From Mesorhizobium sp. SOD10 (GTDB taxonomy: Bacteria; Pseudomonadota; Alphaproteobacteria; Rhizobiales; Rhizobiaceae), in contig CCNA01000018.1 in NCBI GenBank assembly GCA_000824805.1, positions 45,133-109,132 of the forward strand: a stretch of DNA of 64,000 nt, written 5' to 3'. The stretch's first letter is position 1, and each line of letters begins with the position of its first letter. Below the pieces are notes generated by a model, which did not search any database, was not told the DNA's origin, and was given only the letters and a program-made list of their open reading frames with translations. The translations under genes and the position numbers were made by a program. This document shows positions 46,475-55,538 of this stretch, piece after piece.

Positions 46475-46497
46475 TCAATTTCGCGGAGGCCGATACG

Positions 46498-47181
46498 ATG
46501 CGAGACAGGCTGATCGTGGGGCTCGACCTGCCGACGCTGAAGGAGGCCGAAAGAACGGTGCGCGAGCTCGAAGGCGCCGTTTCCTTCTACAAGATCGGCT
46601 ATCAGCTCGCCTTCGCCGGCGGACTGGACTTCGCGCGGGAGCTCGCCACCGGTGGCACCAAAGTGTTCCTCGACATGAAGCTGCTCGACATCGACAACAC
46701 GGTGGCCAAGGGCGTCGAGAACATCGTCAAGATGGGTGTCTCGATGCTGACGCTGCACGCCTATCCCAAAACCATGAGAGCGGCTGTCGAGGCGGCCAAG
46801 GGCAGCGAGCTCTGCCTGCTCGGCGTGACGGTGCTGACCTCGATGGACGAGCAGGACGTGATCGACGCCGGCTATGAATACGACCCGCACACGCTGGTGC
46901 TCAGGCGCTCCGAACAGGCGCTGCATGCCGGCATGGGCGGCATCGTCTGCTCCGCGGAGGAAGCAGAAGCGGTGCGCCGCATCGTCGGCCCCGACCTGGC
47001 GGTGGTGACGCCGGGCATCCGGCCGTCGGGCAGCGACCATGGCGACCAGAAACGCGTGGTGACGCCGGCCCAGGCGATCCGCAACGGCTCCAGCCACTTG
47101 GTCGTCGGCCGGCCGATCGTCGCCGCGCCGGACCGTCGCGCCGCGGCCGAAGCGATCCTCGCCGAAATGCAATCCGCCTGA
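46498..47181 (+). CDS. pyrF: Orotidine 5'-phosphate decarboxylase
   Basis: PyrF makes UMP from OMP in de novo pyrimidine synthesis. The 227-residue product has the catalytic tetrad motif [16 protein letters not shown] (D-x-K-x-x-D) and phosphate-site residues [19 protein letters not shown] chose ATG 46498 ([12 protein letters not shown]) because GGAGG lies eight bases upstream and the length fits the family; an in-frame ATG at 46471 overlapping the previous stop has no ribosome site. The pairing with an FMN reductase and DUF1330 gene is common in Rhizobiales, but the functional link is unclear. Confidence 0.96.
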   Translation: MRDRLIVGLDLPTLKEAERTVRELEGAVSFYKIGYQLAFAGGLDFARELATGGTKVFLDMKLLDIDNTVAKGVENIVKMGVSMLTLHAYPKTMRAAVEAAKGSELCLLGVTVLTSMDEQDVIDAGYEYDPHTLVLRRSEQALHAGMGGIVCSAEEAEAVRRIVGPDLAVVTPGIRPSGSDHGDQKRVVTPAQAIRNGSSHLVVGRPIVAAPDRRAAAEAILAEMQSA

Positions 47182-47214
47182 GAGCCTCTTTCGCCAAACA
47201 AACAGGAGAACAGC

Positions 47215-47502
47215 ATGCCGAAGGGATATTGGGTCGCCCGCGTCGATGTACGCGATCCGGAGGGCTACAAGGATTATGTCGCCGCAGCGAAGCCGGCTTT
47301 CGACCGCTTCGGCGCGAAGTTCCTGGCGCGCGGCGGCGAGCATGAAAAGGCCGAAGGGCCGGGGCGCGCCCGCAACGTCATCATCGAATTCGAATCGCTT
47401 GCGGCGGCGCATGATTGCTACCACTCGCCGGAGTACCAGCGCGCCGTCGCAATCCGCCAGAAGGTGGCCGACGGCGAGATCGTGCTGGTCGAGGGTATCT
47501 AA
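47215..47502 (+). CDS. DUF1330 family protein
   Basis: A 95-residue ferredoxin-like-fold protein, MPKGYWVARVDVRDPEGYKD onward, with the core AKPAFDRFGAKFLARGGEHE and VIIEFESLAAAHDCYHSPEY. DUF1330 proteins are dimeric barrel proteins of unknown function. An AGGAGAA ribosome site precedes the ATG. It follows pyrF in the same direction by 33 bases and its last four bases overlap the convergent ATP-grasp gene. Confidence 0.92.
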   Translation: MPKGYWVARVDVRDPEGYKDYVAAAKPAFDRFGAKFLARGGEHEKAEGPGRARNVIIEFESLAAAHDCYHSPEYQRAVAIRQKVADGEIVLVEGI

Positions 47503-48551
47503 CGGAGCAATCTATTGGCGGCTGTCTCTGCCATCGCGTCTGCAAGGCTCATGCCCCATTGCCTGCGGCAATAGTCGCGGAAATCGAAACAGGGCAGGCC
47601 GGGGCAGACTTCGAACTCGATGAGATGGACGATGTCATCGCCCTCGACCCGGAAATCGACGGAAAAGACATCTTTCAGGCCGAGACCGCTTATCAGTTTC
47701 TGCGCAATGGCACGGATTTTCCGATCCGCCTCCGGCTGACTGGCGCCGACGGCCTCAAGGTCCGGCTCGACATAGGTGCCTGCATCCTTCGCGGCCTGGC
47801 CGGTGTCGCCGTAAAGCGCCATCGAGTCGGCCATGGTCTGAAAATCGCCGCCGGAATCGACGAAGAAGATGCCCAAAGCCTCGACGCCTGTTTCGGGTTT
47901 CAGACCGAGGAAGCTCGCCCGCACGTTGCGGCCGGCGACATAGGGCTGGACGACGACATCGTCGCGGTAACGCGAAAAAACCCGCCGGCTAAGCTCCAGC
48001 GCATGATCGAGATCGGTGATGCGCGAATCCGGCCAGATGCCGATCTTGGCGCCGAGGCGGTTCGGCTTGACGAACCAGCCCTTGGGCGAGGCCGGCGGTT
48101 CGACCAGCCATTCGCCGTTGCGGGCAAGGCCCGCTGCCGGCACCGGCAGGCCCAGCGCGCCGAGCACGGCGCCGGAGCGAAGCTTGTCCTGGCAGAGCGC
48201 GAAAAGCGAATCGTCGGCGCCGATGGTGCGCAAGCCGTTGAGGCGGGCGAGCGCTGGTGCCGCGCCGCCACGGAAATAAGCAATGCCGTCCGTCAGCGTC
48301 CAGACCAGAGTTTTTGCGGGATTGGCCTTTGCCAGCACAACCGCCGCCTCGTCGAGCTCGACAGGCTTGAAGGCGAGGCCGCGCCTTTCGCAAGCCTTGG
48401 CGAGTTGGCCAAATTCCGGCTTAAGGTCGGTCGATTGTGCAAGGTAGGACGCAATTTCGATGGCCCGTTCGGCCGGGTGGCCCTGCGCGACCAGCCGGTC
48501 GAGACAGGCCTTTTCCGGTTCGTAGACAAGGATCAGCGTCGGCTGCGGCAT
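47499..48551 (-). CDS. ATP-grasp superfamily protein (D-Ala-D-Ala ligase-like)
   Basis: A 350-residue protein that I read as ATP-grasp: a central GWFVKPNRLGAKIGIWPDS (ATP-binding lysine and following strand), VVVQPYVAGRNVRASFLGLK, and the metal-site end FSVDFRVEGDDIVHLIEFEV with NE-like CPGLPCFDF. ATP-grasp ligases join a carboxylate to an amine or thiol. The N-terminal third (TLILVYEPEKACLDRLVAQG) does not match a named family I know. It is a single gene, convergent with DUF1330 and 104 bases from the lactonase gene. The reaction is unknown; a peptide-like or amino-acid ligase is possible. Confidence 0.8.
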   Translation of the reverse strand: MPQPTLILVYEPEKACLDRLVAQGHPAERAIEIASYLAQSTDLKPEFGQLAKACERRGLAFKPVELDEAAVVLAKANPAKTLVWTLTDGIAYFRGGAAPALARLNGLRTIGADDSLFALCQDKLRSGAVLGALGLPVPAAGLARNGEWLVEPPASPKGWFVKPNRLGAKIGIWPDSRITDLDHALELSRRVFSRYRDDVVVQPYVAGRNVRASFLGLKPETGVEALGIFFVDSGGDFQTMADSMALYGDTGQAAKDAGTYVEPDLEAVGASQPEADRKIRAIAQKLISGLGLKDVFSVDFRVEGDDIVHLIEFEVCPGLPCFDFRDYCRRQWGMSLADAMAETAANRLLR

Positions 48552-48655
48552 CGAATGCTCCGGGCGAAATCAGGCGCTACCATTGCATGGCCGCAGCGGC
48601 CGGCTTGCGGGAAACCGACCGCGCCAGGGCGATTGCCTGATAGTGCTGAACGGCC

Positions 48656-49534
48656 CTAAGCGATCAGCACGCGCGGCTCGAAGCGGCCTTTGACCGGAAT
48701 GTCGAGCAGGAAAGTCATGCCAGCTTGAGGGTCCAGCGCGCGCTGCTTCTCGTCCTTGCCTTTCCAGGCGGAGGTGACCGCCAGCCGGTCGGCTTTGGCG
48801 CCGACAAAGGCCGGGCAGGAAGCCTGCGTCACCGGCATGGCGATCTCGCGCAGCAGCGTGCCGTCCGGCGCATAGGCCTTCACCGCCCTGCCGCCCCAGA
48901 CGGCGTTCCACAGCACGCCGTCGCGGTCGACGACCGAGCCGTCGACATAGCCTTTCGAGGAGCGATGATCGACGAACACCTTTGGTTCGCCCTTGGGCAG
49001 TCCCGTTGCGGGGTCGCAGGCGACGCGCATCAGCAGCCCGGTCGCGGTGTCGGTGTAATAGGCGATCGTCCCATCCTCGGAAAAGCAGATCGAATTCGAG
49101 ACGGTGATGTCGGAAAACAGCCTGCGCAACTCGCCCTTGAAGAACCAGTAGATCGAGCCGGCGCCCTTCTCCTCGTCCTTGCCCATCGTGCCGGTCCACA
49201 AGGCGCCGCAGGGGTGCACGCGCGAATCGTTGGAGCGCGTCAGCGGATTGTCGGCCTCGATCGGCGTGTGCAGCGTCAGTCTGCCGGTCCTGATGTCCCG
49301 AACCTGCAGGCCGGTCTCGGTGGCGATCAGCTGGCGCTCGTCGTCGATGATGGCAATGGCGCTGGCCATGACGCCGAGATCATGGATTTTTAGCGCCCCG
49401 GCGAGCGGCTTTTCCAGCAGCTTGCCGTTGACGATGTCGAACCAGAACAGCGTGTCGGTGGCGGGATCGTAGCTCGGGCCTTCGCCGAGCTCGCAGATGT
49501 GGTCCGAAAAAACCGAAACGCCGTCCATCGTCAT
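48656..49534 (-). CDS. SMP-30/gluconolactonase family sugar lactonase
   Basis: A 292-residue six-bladed beta-propeller. The metal-site residues are in GEGPSYDPATDTLFWFDIVN (glutamate 18), then RSNDSRVHPCGALWTGTM and YVDGSVVDRDGVLWNAVWGG. SMP-30-type lactonases open aldonolactones to aldonic acids; in this operon the substrate would be galactono-lactone made by the SDR. Its start overlaps the dgoA stop (ATGA), and it is the last gene of the four-gene unit SDR-dgoK-dgoA-lactonase. Galactono- versus arabino- or gluconolactone preference is not read from sequence but follows from the neighbours. Confidence 0.92.
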   Translation of the reverse strand: MTMDGVSVFSDHICELGEGPSYDPATDTLFWFDIVNGKLLEKPLAGALKIHDLGVMASAIAIIDDERQLIATETGLQVRDIRTGRLTLHTPIEADNPLTRSNDSRVHPCGALWTGTMGKDEEKGAGSIYWFFKGELRRLFSDITVSNSICFSEDGTIAYYTDTATGLLMRVACDPATGLPKGEPKVFVDHRSSKGYVDGSVVDRDGVLWNAVWGGRAVKAYAPDGTLLREIAMPVTQASCPAFVGAKADRLAVTSAWKGKDEKQRALDPQAGMTFLLDIPVKGRFEPRVLIA

Positions 49535-50166
49535 CCCCCGAAGGCTTCATCCCAGGCGGCGACCGCGGCCCGGGCGCGCTGCGCCACCTCCTCGATCGTC
49601 GCACCCGGCTTGTAGAGGCTGGACCCCAAGCCGAAGACGCTGACGCCGACCGCCTTGTAGCCGGCAAAGTCCTTGTCGGAAACGCCGCCGACCGCGCCGA
49701 TCAGCGTCGTTGCCGGCAACACGGCGCGGATGGCGGCAATGCCGCCGGCGCCCAGCACGCTGGCCGGGAAGAATTTCAGCGCCGAGGCCCCTAACCGGAT
49801 CGCCTGAAAAGCTTCGGTGGGCGTAAACACGCCAGGCATCGTCACCATGCCGTGATGCATGGCGCGGCCCATGACCTCGGCATCGATGTTGGGGCTGACC
49901 AGCAACCTGCCGCCGGCCTCGTGCAAGGCGTCGACATCCGCCCCCGTCAGCACCGTGCCGGCGCCGATCAGCGCGCTTTGGGGCAGCGCCTTGACCAAAT
50001 CGGCGATGGAAACGAACGGCTCCGGCGAATTGAGCGGCACTTCGATCGCCTCGATGCCGGCGTCGTGGATCGCCCGTCCGACCGCCACGGCTTCCGATGG
50101 CTTCAGGCCGCGCAGGATGGCGACAAGCCCACGCTTGAGCTTCGGGAAGGGTGCGGTCTGGCTCAT
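49531..50166 (-). CDS. dgoA: 2-dehydro-3-deoxy-6-phosphogalactonate aldolase
   Basis: This class I aldolase splits KDPGal to pyruvate and glyceraldehyde 3-phosphate. The 211-residue protein has the Schiff-base lysine in SALKFFPAS (K131), the catalytic glutamate in EAIEVPLNSP (E42), and IGAGTVLT. The Schiff-base region KFFPAS distinguishes the KDPGal type from the KFFPAE form of many KDPG aldolases only weakly; pairing with dgoK supports KDPGal. It overlaps dgoK and the lactonase gene by four bases on each side, so the whole operon is coupled. Confidence 0.95.
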   Translation of the reverse strand: MSQTAPFPKLKRGLVAILRGLKPSEAVAVGRAIHDAGIEAIEVPLNSPEPFVSIADLVKALPQSALIGAGTVLTGADVDALHEAGGRLLVSPNIDAEVMGRAMHHGMVTMPGVFTPTEAFQAIRLGASALKFFPASVLGAGGIAAIRAVLPATTLIGAVGGVSDKDFAGYKAVGVSVFGLGSSLYKPGATIEEVAQRARAAVAAWDEAFGG

Positions 50167-51098
50167 GAAGCGCCTCCAATCATGCCGATCTCGCGCGCGG
50201 CCTCGACGAGACCGGCGCGGACCGCTTCATCGGCGTCTACCGTGCGGAAGGCAAGGCCGGCAATGCCAAGCGCCGCGCCATAAAGCATGGCCAGCGCGCC
50301 GGAGGCGACCAGCACGACCGGCGCTTCGCTGGCACCGTAGCGGCGCCTTGCCGAAGCGATCTCGCCGCCGATCAGCAGTCCTGATAGACATGCCGCCGCA
50401 TCGGCGAGCTTAAGATCCTGCAGAAGCCCGGCGGCGCGGATGGCAAACAGTTTCGAGGTGACATCGCCGCCTTCGCCCAGGGCTCGTTCGCACCACCGCC
50501 TGAAGAACGGGCTGTCCGCGGCAACCGGGGCGGGATGCTCGCCGAGTGAATGTTTCAGGATCGAGTGCGTGGCCAGCACGGAAAACAATTCGCCGGTCGG
50601 CCAGGTACCGAAACCTCCGACCGCGCCGTCCTCGACCGCGACCCATTTCGAATGCGTGCCGGGCATGCAGACGAGATGGCGTCCCTTTGCCGGCAACCCG
50701 GCGCCGGCAAGCTGGGTCTCCTCGCCGCGCATGACATCCGGCGCGTCGGCCAGGCGCTGCGCCAGGCCGGGCACGATGCGGATATCGCGGCGCGAGCCCT
50801 CGATGCGGGCGGCGCCGCGCAGGATGGCGCCGATCGGCGCCGGCACGGTGACATAGGGCGCCTCGATCCAGCCCTGCCGGGAACCGGCCATGCCGCAGAT
50901 AATGACGGGCAGCGCCTCCGGCGCGCCCATGGCCCCAAGATGGCCTTCCAGCACGTTCGAAAAACCTTTTTCGCGGGCGGTGATCAGCCCGTCGTCGCCG
51001 CGCCGCTCGGCAAGCACCTTGCCGGAGCCGTCGAGCAGCCAGGCCCTGAGCCTTGTCGTGCCCCAGTCGAGCGCGGCGACCGCTGGTGCCGCGCTCAC
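50163..51098 (-). CDS. dgoK: 2-dehydro-3-deoxygalactonokinase
   Basis: DgoK phosphorylates 2-keto-3-deoxygalactonate with ATP before aldol cleavage. The 311-residue product starts at GTG 51098 (VSAAPAVAALDWGTTRLRAW), overlapping the SDR stop as GTGA. DWGTTRLRAW is the phosphate-1 loop of the ASKHA kinase-type fold, and MPGTHSKWVAVEDGAV with FGTWPTGELFSVL the conserved sugar-acid kinase region. A longer frame that begins at 51212 would overlap the SDR gene and is not family-like. The operon context makes the substrate assignment good. Confidence 0.94.
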   Translation of the reverse strand: MSAAPAVAALDWGTTRLRAWLLDGSGKVLAERRGDDGLITAREKGFSNVLEGHLGAMGAPEALPVIICGMAGSRQGWIEAPYVTVPAPIGAILRGAARIEGSRRDIRIVPGLAQRLADAPDVMRGEETQLAGAGLPAKGRHLVCMPGTHSKWVAVEDGAVGGFGTWPTGELFSVLATHSILKHSLGEHPAPVAADSPFFRRWCERALGEGGDVTSKLFAIRAAGLLQDLKLADAAACLSGLLIGGEIASARRRYGASEAPVVLVASGALAMLYGAALGIAGLAFRTVDADEAVRAGLVEAAREIGMIGGAS

Positions 51099-51862
51099 AG
51101 GAAGCCTCCATCGACGATCAGCATCTGTGCGGTGAGCATCCGCGAGGCGTCCGATGCGAGGAACAGCACCGTGCCGACCATGTCGTCGGGCTGCATCACG
51201 TCCTTGATGCATTGCTTCGCGACATGGGCGGTGAGCGCCTCGTCGGTGACCCAGAGCTCGCGCTGGCGCTCGGTGATGACCCAGCCCGGCGCCACCGCGT
51301 TGACGCGGATGCGGTCGGCGCCCAGCTTGCCGGCGAGGCCCTTGGTCAGGCCGAGGATACCCGCCTTGGCTGCGGTGTAGGCCGGCATATCGGGGTGGTT
51401 GATCAGATAGGAGGTGGAGGTGAAGTTGATGATCGAGCCGCCGCCGGCGCGCTTCATGCCGGGCGCCACCGCCTGGGCGGTGAAGAAATGCGGCCGCAGA
51501 TTGATGGCGAGATTGTTGTCCCAGAACTCGACCGTCACGTCTTCCACGGCGTGGCGGTCGTCGAGCGCGGCGTTGTTGACCAGCACCGTCACATCGCCAT
51601 GCGCCTCGGCCGCTTTTGCCGCGGCGCCGCGCAGCGCCTCGATGTCACGCAGGTCGGCCTTGAGATAGAGCGGGCGGCGGCCGAGCTCCTTCTCCAGCCG
51701 GTCGGCAAGCGCGGTGCTTGGCTTGTCGGCTATGTCGATGAAGGCGACTTTCGCGTCCTGCCGCATGAAACCTTCGGTCAGCGCCGCGCCGATGCCGGAG
51801 CCGCCGCCGGTGACCAGCACCGAGGCGCCGTCGAGGTCGGCGAAACGTGCCGATGGCATCAT
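51095..51862 (-). CDS. SDR family oxidoreductase, likely galactose 1-dehydrogenase
   Basis: A 255-residue classical short-chain dehydrogenase with cofactor motif VTGGGSGIG (residues 18-25), structural LVNNAAL, and catalytic Y162 and K166 (PAYTAAKAG) with serine near S149-S151. An acidic residue after the second strand (FIDIAD) suggests NAD rather than NADP. As first gene of an operon with dgoK, dgoA and a lactonase, it fits the sugar 1-dehydrogenase that makes galactono-lactone in the DeLey-Doudoroff pathway. That role is inference from context; SDRs with L-arabinose or L-fucose activity look similar. Confidence 0.93.
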   Translation of the reverse strand: MMPSARFADLDGASVLVTGGGSGIGAALTEGFMRQDAKVAFIDIADKPSTALADRLEKELGRRPLYLKADLRDIEALRGAAAKAAEAHGDVTVLVNNAALDDRHAVEDVTVEFWDNNLAINLRPHFFTAQAVAPGMKRAGGGSIINFTSTSYLINHPDMPAYTAAKAGILGLTKGLAGKLGADRIRVNAVAPGWVITERQRELWVTDEALTAHVAKQCIKDVMQPDDMVGTVLFLASDASRMLTAQMLIVDGGFL

Positions 51863-51926
51863 GATCTCTTCTCCCTTTGGCCGGCGCGCATCCTAGCCAG
51901 ACAAAGCGCGGGAGCAAGGGAGAAAC

Positions 51927-51951
51927 GTCTGATTCCGACCAAATGTCAGAC
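51927..51951. promoter_or_regulatory. Putative operator upstream of the galactose operon
   Basis: GTCTGA (51927-51932) and TCAGAC (51946-51951) are perfect inverted arms around a 13-base centre, 65-89 bases before the SDR start. A GntR- or IclR-type site is possible, but no regulator gene is in the operon. Confidence 0.4.
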
Positions 51952-52012
51952 AAATGATCGACGCCGCGCCATGATGGCGGCCGCCGGTCTTCCGAACAGT
52001 CGAAAAGCCGGG

Positions 52013-53365
52013 TCAGATCGCCTTGGCGTGCAGCGCGCCGCGATAGGAATCGCGCAGATAGCCGAGCGTGGCGTCGGCATCGGCCGGCTTGCCGAACAGG
52101 TAGCCCTGTCCGCCGGCGCAGCCGAACTGGACGAGACGGTCGGCCTGCGCCTCGTCCTCGATGCCTTCGGCAACGACCTCCATGCCAAGCCCCTCGCACA
52201 TGGCGAGGATGGCGCGGATGATATGCTCCGACGGCCGGTCGTCGAGGATCGACGAGACAAAGGCGCGGTCGATCTTGAGCTTGTCGAAATGGAACTCGCG
52301 CAGGCGGCCGAGCGACGACTGGCCGGTGCCGAAATCGTCGAGGGAGACGCGGATGCCGACGCGGCGCAGGTCCTCGACGATCTTCTCGGCCGAGGCCGGA
52401 TCGGTCATCAGGCCGGTCTCGGTAATCTCGATCTCCAGCCGGCGCGGATCGAAGCCGGTGCGGTCGAGAATGGCCAGGATATGCAGGCCGGTGTTCTGGT
52501 CGACCAGCTGCGAGGGCGACAGGTTGAAGGACAGGAACAGGTCCTTCGGCCAGCTGCGCGCCGCCTCGGTCGCCTTGCGCAGCACCAATTGCGACAGCGG
52601 ACCGATGATGCCGCGTTCCTCGGCAATCGGGATGAAGACGGATGGCGGCACAACGCCGAGGTCGCGGTCGGTCCAGCGCGCCAGCGTCTCGAAGCCGATG
52701 GTGCGGCGGCTGTTCAGGTCGACGATCGGCTGGAAATGCGGCTCGACCTCGCCGGCCGACACCGCGCGGCGCAGCGCCTGCTCGATGCGGGTGACGCGTT
52801 TGGCCGCCTCTTCCATCTCGCGGGTGTAGACGACGACGCGGCCGCGGCCCGAACGCTTGGCGTGATAGAGCGCCGTCTCGGCCTTGTTGAGGAGGATCTC
52901 GGTGGTCTCGTCGCCGGAATAAAACAGCGAGCACCCGACCGAGGCCGAAAGCCTGGCCGTGCGCTCGCCGACATCATAGGGCGCCGACAGGATCTCGATC
53001 AGCATGCGCGAGGTCTCGGCCGCCTGCTCCTCCGAAAACACCATCGGATAAAGATAGGCGAACTCGTCGGCGCCGATGCGGCAGACGGTGGAGTAGCCGT
53101 CCATCGAGGCGCGCAGCCGCATCGCCACCTGGACGAGGATGTCGTCGCCGGCCTTGTGGCCGAACAGATCGTTGATCGGCTTGAAGCCATCGAGATCGAG
53201 GATGCCGACGGTGAACGGCGCGGGATCGTCGGCGCGCTCGCTGATCAGGCGATCCACCTTGTCGAAGAAGCGACGATGGTTGCCGAGCCCGGTCAACGAA
53301 TCGGTGAAGGCCAGATCCGTGTTTTCCTTGCCTGACTGAGCGGTAGCAAACGTCGTTTGCATCAT
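52013..53365 (-). CDS. GGDEF-EAL protein with degenerate GGDEF motif
   Basis: A 450-residue cyclic-di-GMP protein. The GGDEF domain (about 17-185) has GADEF at residues 98-102 in place of GGDEF and no RxxD inhibitory site, so diguanylate cyclase activity is doubtful. The EAL domain (about 200-445) has ETL (E226) for EAL but keeps FNLSPSQL, EIEITETG, DDFGTG, KIDRAFV, VAEGIED and GYLFGKP, so phosphodiesterase activity is likely. No signal peptide or membrane segment; the N-terminus is short, so no sensor domain is encoded in the same protein. It is a single gene. Confidence 0.93.
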   Translation of the reverse strand: MMQTTFATAQSGKENTDLAFTDSLTGLGNHRRFFDKVDRLISERADDPAPFTVGILDLDGFKPINDLFGHKAGDDILVQVAMRLRASMDGYSTVCRIGADEFAYLYPMVFSEEQAAETSRMLIEILSAPYDVGERTARLSASVGCSLFYSGDETTEILLNKAETALYHAKRSGRGRVVVYTREMEEAAKRVTRIEQALRRAVSAGEVEPHFQPIVDLNSRRTIGFETLARWTDRDLGVVPPSVFIPIAEERGIIGPLSQLVLRKATEAARSWPKDLFLSFNLSPSQLVDQNTGLHILAILDRTGFDPRRLEIEITETGLMTDPASAEKIVEDLRRVGIRVSLDDFGTGQSSLGRLREFHFDKLKIDRAFVSSILDDRPSEHIIRAILAMCEGLGMEVVAEGIEDEAQADRLVQFGCAGGQGYLFGKPADADATLGYLRDSYRGALHAKAI

Positions 53366-53609
53366 GCCTCTGTTCTGATCTGGGTATTTTCGGGGAGACT
53401 GGCAGCAAAGCGTTTAGGAAAAGTATCGGAAAATCGATTTTCTATCGTCCAGGGTTGCTTGCGTCGCCGGCGGTTGTTCAGCTTCGGGCAAGAACGCTGG
53501 TCCAGCCCAGCTATTCGCTCATGCGTAACTTCCAAGGGAAGGCCGAACAGGCTTTTCCCGGAATGCAAGTGCGATCCAAAGGCCGTTTCGTATCGTTCGC
53601 GACATAGCG

Positions 53610-55409
53610 TTAGCCGGCTTGCTTTACGCGATAGAGCTCGATCGGGCCGCCTTTGGTCTCGCCGACCGGCTCGAGCCAGTCCGGCACGGAGCCGCGCAGC
53701 AGGCCGGCCAGGAAGCCTCGCGGCGCCTTTTGGGTCAGGATCATGGTCTCGACATTGCCGGGGCAGATGGCGACGAGGCCGACACGATGCGCCTCAACGA
53801 TTGCGCGCGCGCCGTCGGCAGAGCCGAGAAAGGCGTCCAGCGCCAGGAGATTGCCGGCGACATTGCGGTGATAGGGGCCGGCGAAGACGCGGTGGCCGCT
53901 ATAAGCCAGCACCGGCGCTCCAAGATTGGAGATCGTCAGCACGGTGGTGTCGGCCATGCCGCCGAGCGGCGCGAAGGTCGCCTTCTTCTCGCAGGTCCTG
54001 TCCGTGGTGGCGCCGTCGGCGACGGGTTTGCCTTTTTCCAACGCCACCGAGGCGGCCGCGGCGACGCCTGTCCAGACCGGGTTGATCGAGACCAGCCAGA
54101 CGGCCGCAAGGCGCAGCGCCACGCCGAGCGAGGAGCTGGTTTCGGCCCGCGCCCGCCATTTGGCGATCCACGCCGCGAGCGGGATGACCGCGAAGGCGAT
54201 CGAGAAGGTGGTGGCGCGCACCTGCCAGGCGCCGACCGCGAAAGCGACGGCGAGCAGTACCGTGACGAGGCTGTCCTGCCGCCGCCAGCCACCGCGACGG
54301 AAATGCAGCGCCATCAGGATGAGGGCGACCAGCGGCGTCGCGTAACGCGCTGCGACACGCGCCGGATCGCGGACAAGCAGCGTGAACAGCGACTGGGCCT
54401 CGTCGACATGGTCGAGCCACAGTTCCTTGAGGCGCGGGTCGAGGGAGGCGTAGGGCGCGGAGAGGCATTGCGGGAACAGCACCGCCACGACCACGCCGAG
54501 GACGACACCCAGCGCGGCGAGCGATCCCAGCCGGCGCCGCCAGCTGCCGGTGGCCGGCTCGATGGAGATGATCGCCGCCAGCGCCACGCCGGCAATAGCC
54601 GCGACGACGAACTGCGCGACCGAGAAGGCATCGCACTGAGCCGCACCCCATGCAGAAGGCGAAACGGTGGTGACGAAGACAAGCGCCGCGAATCCGGCGA
54701 AGCCGAGGCCGAAATTCCGTGCGATCGTCCGCTCGCCGGCTGGATCGATGACAAACAGCAGCGACACGCAGAGGCCGATGGTGGCGACGTAAGGCACGGT
54801 TTCCATGCCGACGGCGAGCGTCAGCGCGGCGCAGAGGCCCGATAGCAGCGCGGCCCAGCGCCGCCCGGGCGCCTCGAGCAGCAAAGCGAAGCTCGCCATG
54901 GTGAGCATCAGCTGGACATTGTGGTGATCGAGCGCGCCGGGGTCGTAGATGCCGATGAAATAATAGCCGGCGGCGCCGATCAGGATGGCGGGCAGCACCG
55001 CGCCGCCGCCGCCGAAGCTGCGCGCGGCGCGGGCGGTGAAGAACAAGGTCGACCAGAAAAGCAGCGCCGGCCACAGCACCTGCGCCACGTCCTCGCCAAG
55101 CGGCCTGCTGCCGGTGAGCGCCGAGGCGGCGAGGGCGATGGCGGCGATCGGCGCGTCGACCAGCCGCGACCAGTGCATGACGAAGCCGCCTTCCGGCCCC
55201 ATCCGGTACTGGTGCAGGTCGAACCAGCCCTGGCCTGCGAGCAGGTCGCGGACTTCGACGAGGCGCAGCAGATTGTCGTTGTCGCCGCCCGCATCGGTCA
55301 GTTGGCCAAAGCCGGCCCATGCATTGACGGCGAAGGCAAACAGGGCGACCAGCAGCGCCAGCATGAGGTCGGACTTCCAGGTGGCGGCGCCGTTCTCGGC
55401 TGTGCCCAT
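53610..55409 (-). CDS. GT-C-fold-like polytopic membrane protein (STT3/PMT-like)
   Basis: A 599-residue protein with about eleven hydrophobic segments and a C-terminal soluble region (about 440-599). Near the N-terminus GPEGGFVMHWSRLVDAP sits in the first external loop, where GT-C enzymes place catalytic acids, and DPGALDHHNVQLML is a second conserved polar motif. I infer a lipid-linked-sugar transferase or related enzyme; no exact family is named. It diverges from a GT2/GtrA pair, the usual makers of lipid-linked sugars, so the three may serve one envelope glycan. Acceptor and sugar are unknown. Confidence 0.75.
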   Translation of the reverse strand: MGTAENGAATWKSDLMLALLVALFAFAVNAWAGFGQLTDAGGDNDNLLRLVEVRDLLAGQGWFDLHQYRMGPEGGFVMHWSRLVDAPIAAIALAASALTGSRPLGEDVAQVLWPALLFWSTLFFTARAARSFGGGGAVLPAILIGAAGYYFIGIYDPGALDHHNVQLMLTMASFALLLEAPGRRWAALLSGLCAALTLAVGMETVPYVATIGLCVSLLFVIDPAGERTIARNFGLGFAGFAALVFVTTVSPSAWGAAQCDAFSVAQFVVAAIAGVALAAIISIEPATGSWRRRLGSLAALGVVLGVVVAVLFPQCLSAPYASLDPRLKELWLDHVDEAQSLFTLLVRDPARVAARYATPLVALILMALHFRRGGWRRQDSLVTVLLAVAFAVGAWQVRATTFSIAFAVIPLAAWIAKWRARAETSSSLGVALRLAAVWLVSINPVWTGVAAAASVALEKGKPVADGATTDRTCEKKATFAPLGGMADTTVLTISNLGAPVLAYSGHRVFAGPYHRNVAGNLLALDAFLGSADGARAIVEAHRVGLVAICPGNVETMILTQKAPRGFLAGLLRGSVPDWLEPVGETKGGPIELYRVKQAG

Positions 55410-55538
55410 TGCCGTTGCCTTTGAAAGGAGAGGATCGGTTTAAACCTAGCCTTAACGGCTTCAATAAATAGTAAAGCGGCTCGACGGGGGCCGGCATGAG
55501 CACGGCCGGAGGCTTGGGTCGGGCGTTCGGAGACAGAC

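Noticed and set aside
51053..53335. Plus-strand open frame of 760 codons opposite the SDR and GGDEF-EAL genes
   Set aside because: Antisense shadow spanning an intergenic region and two confident genes.
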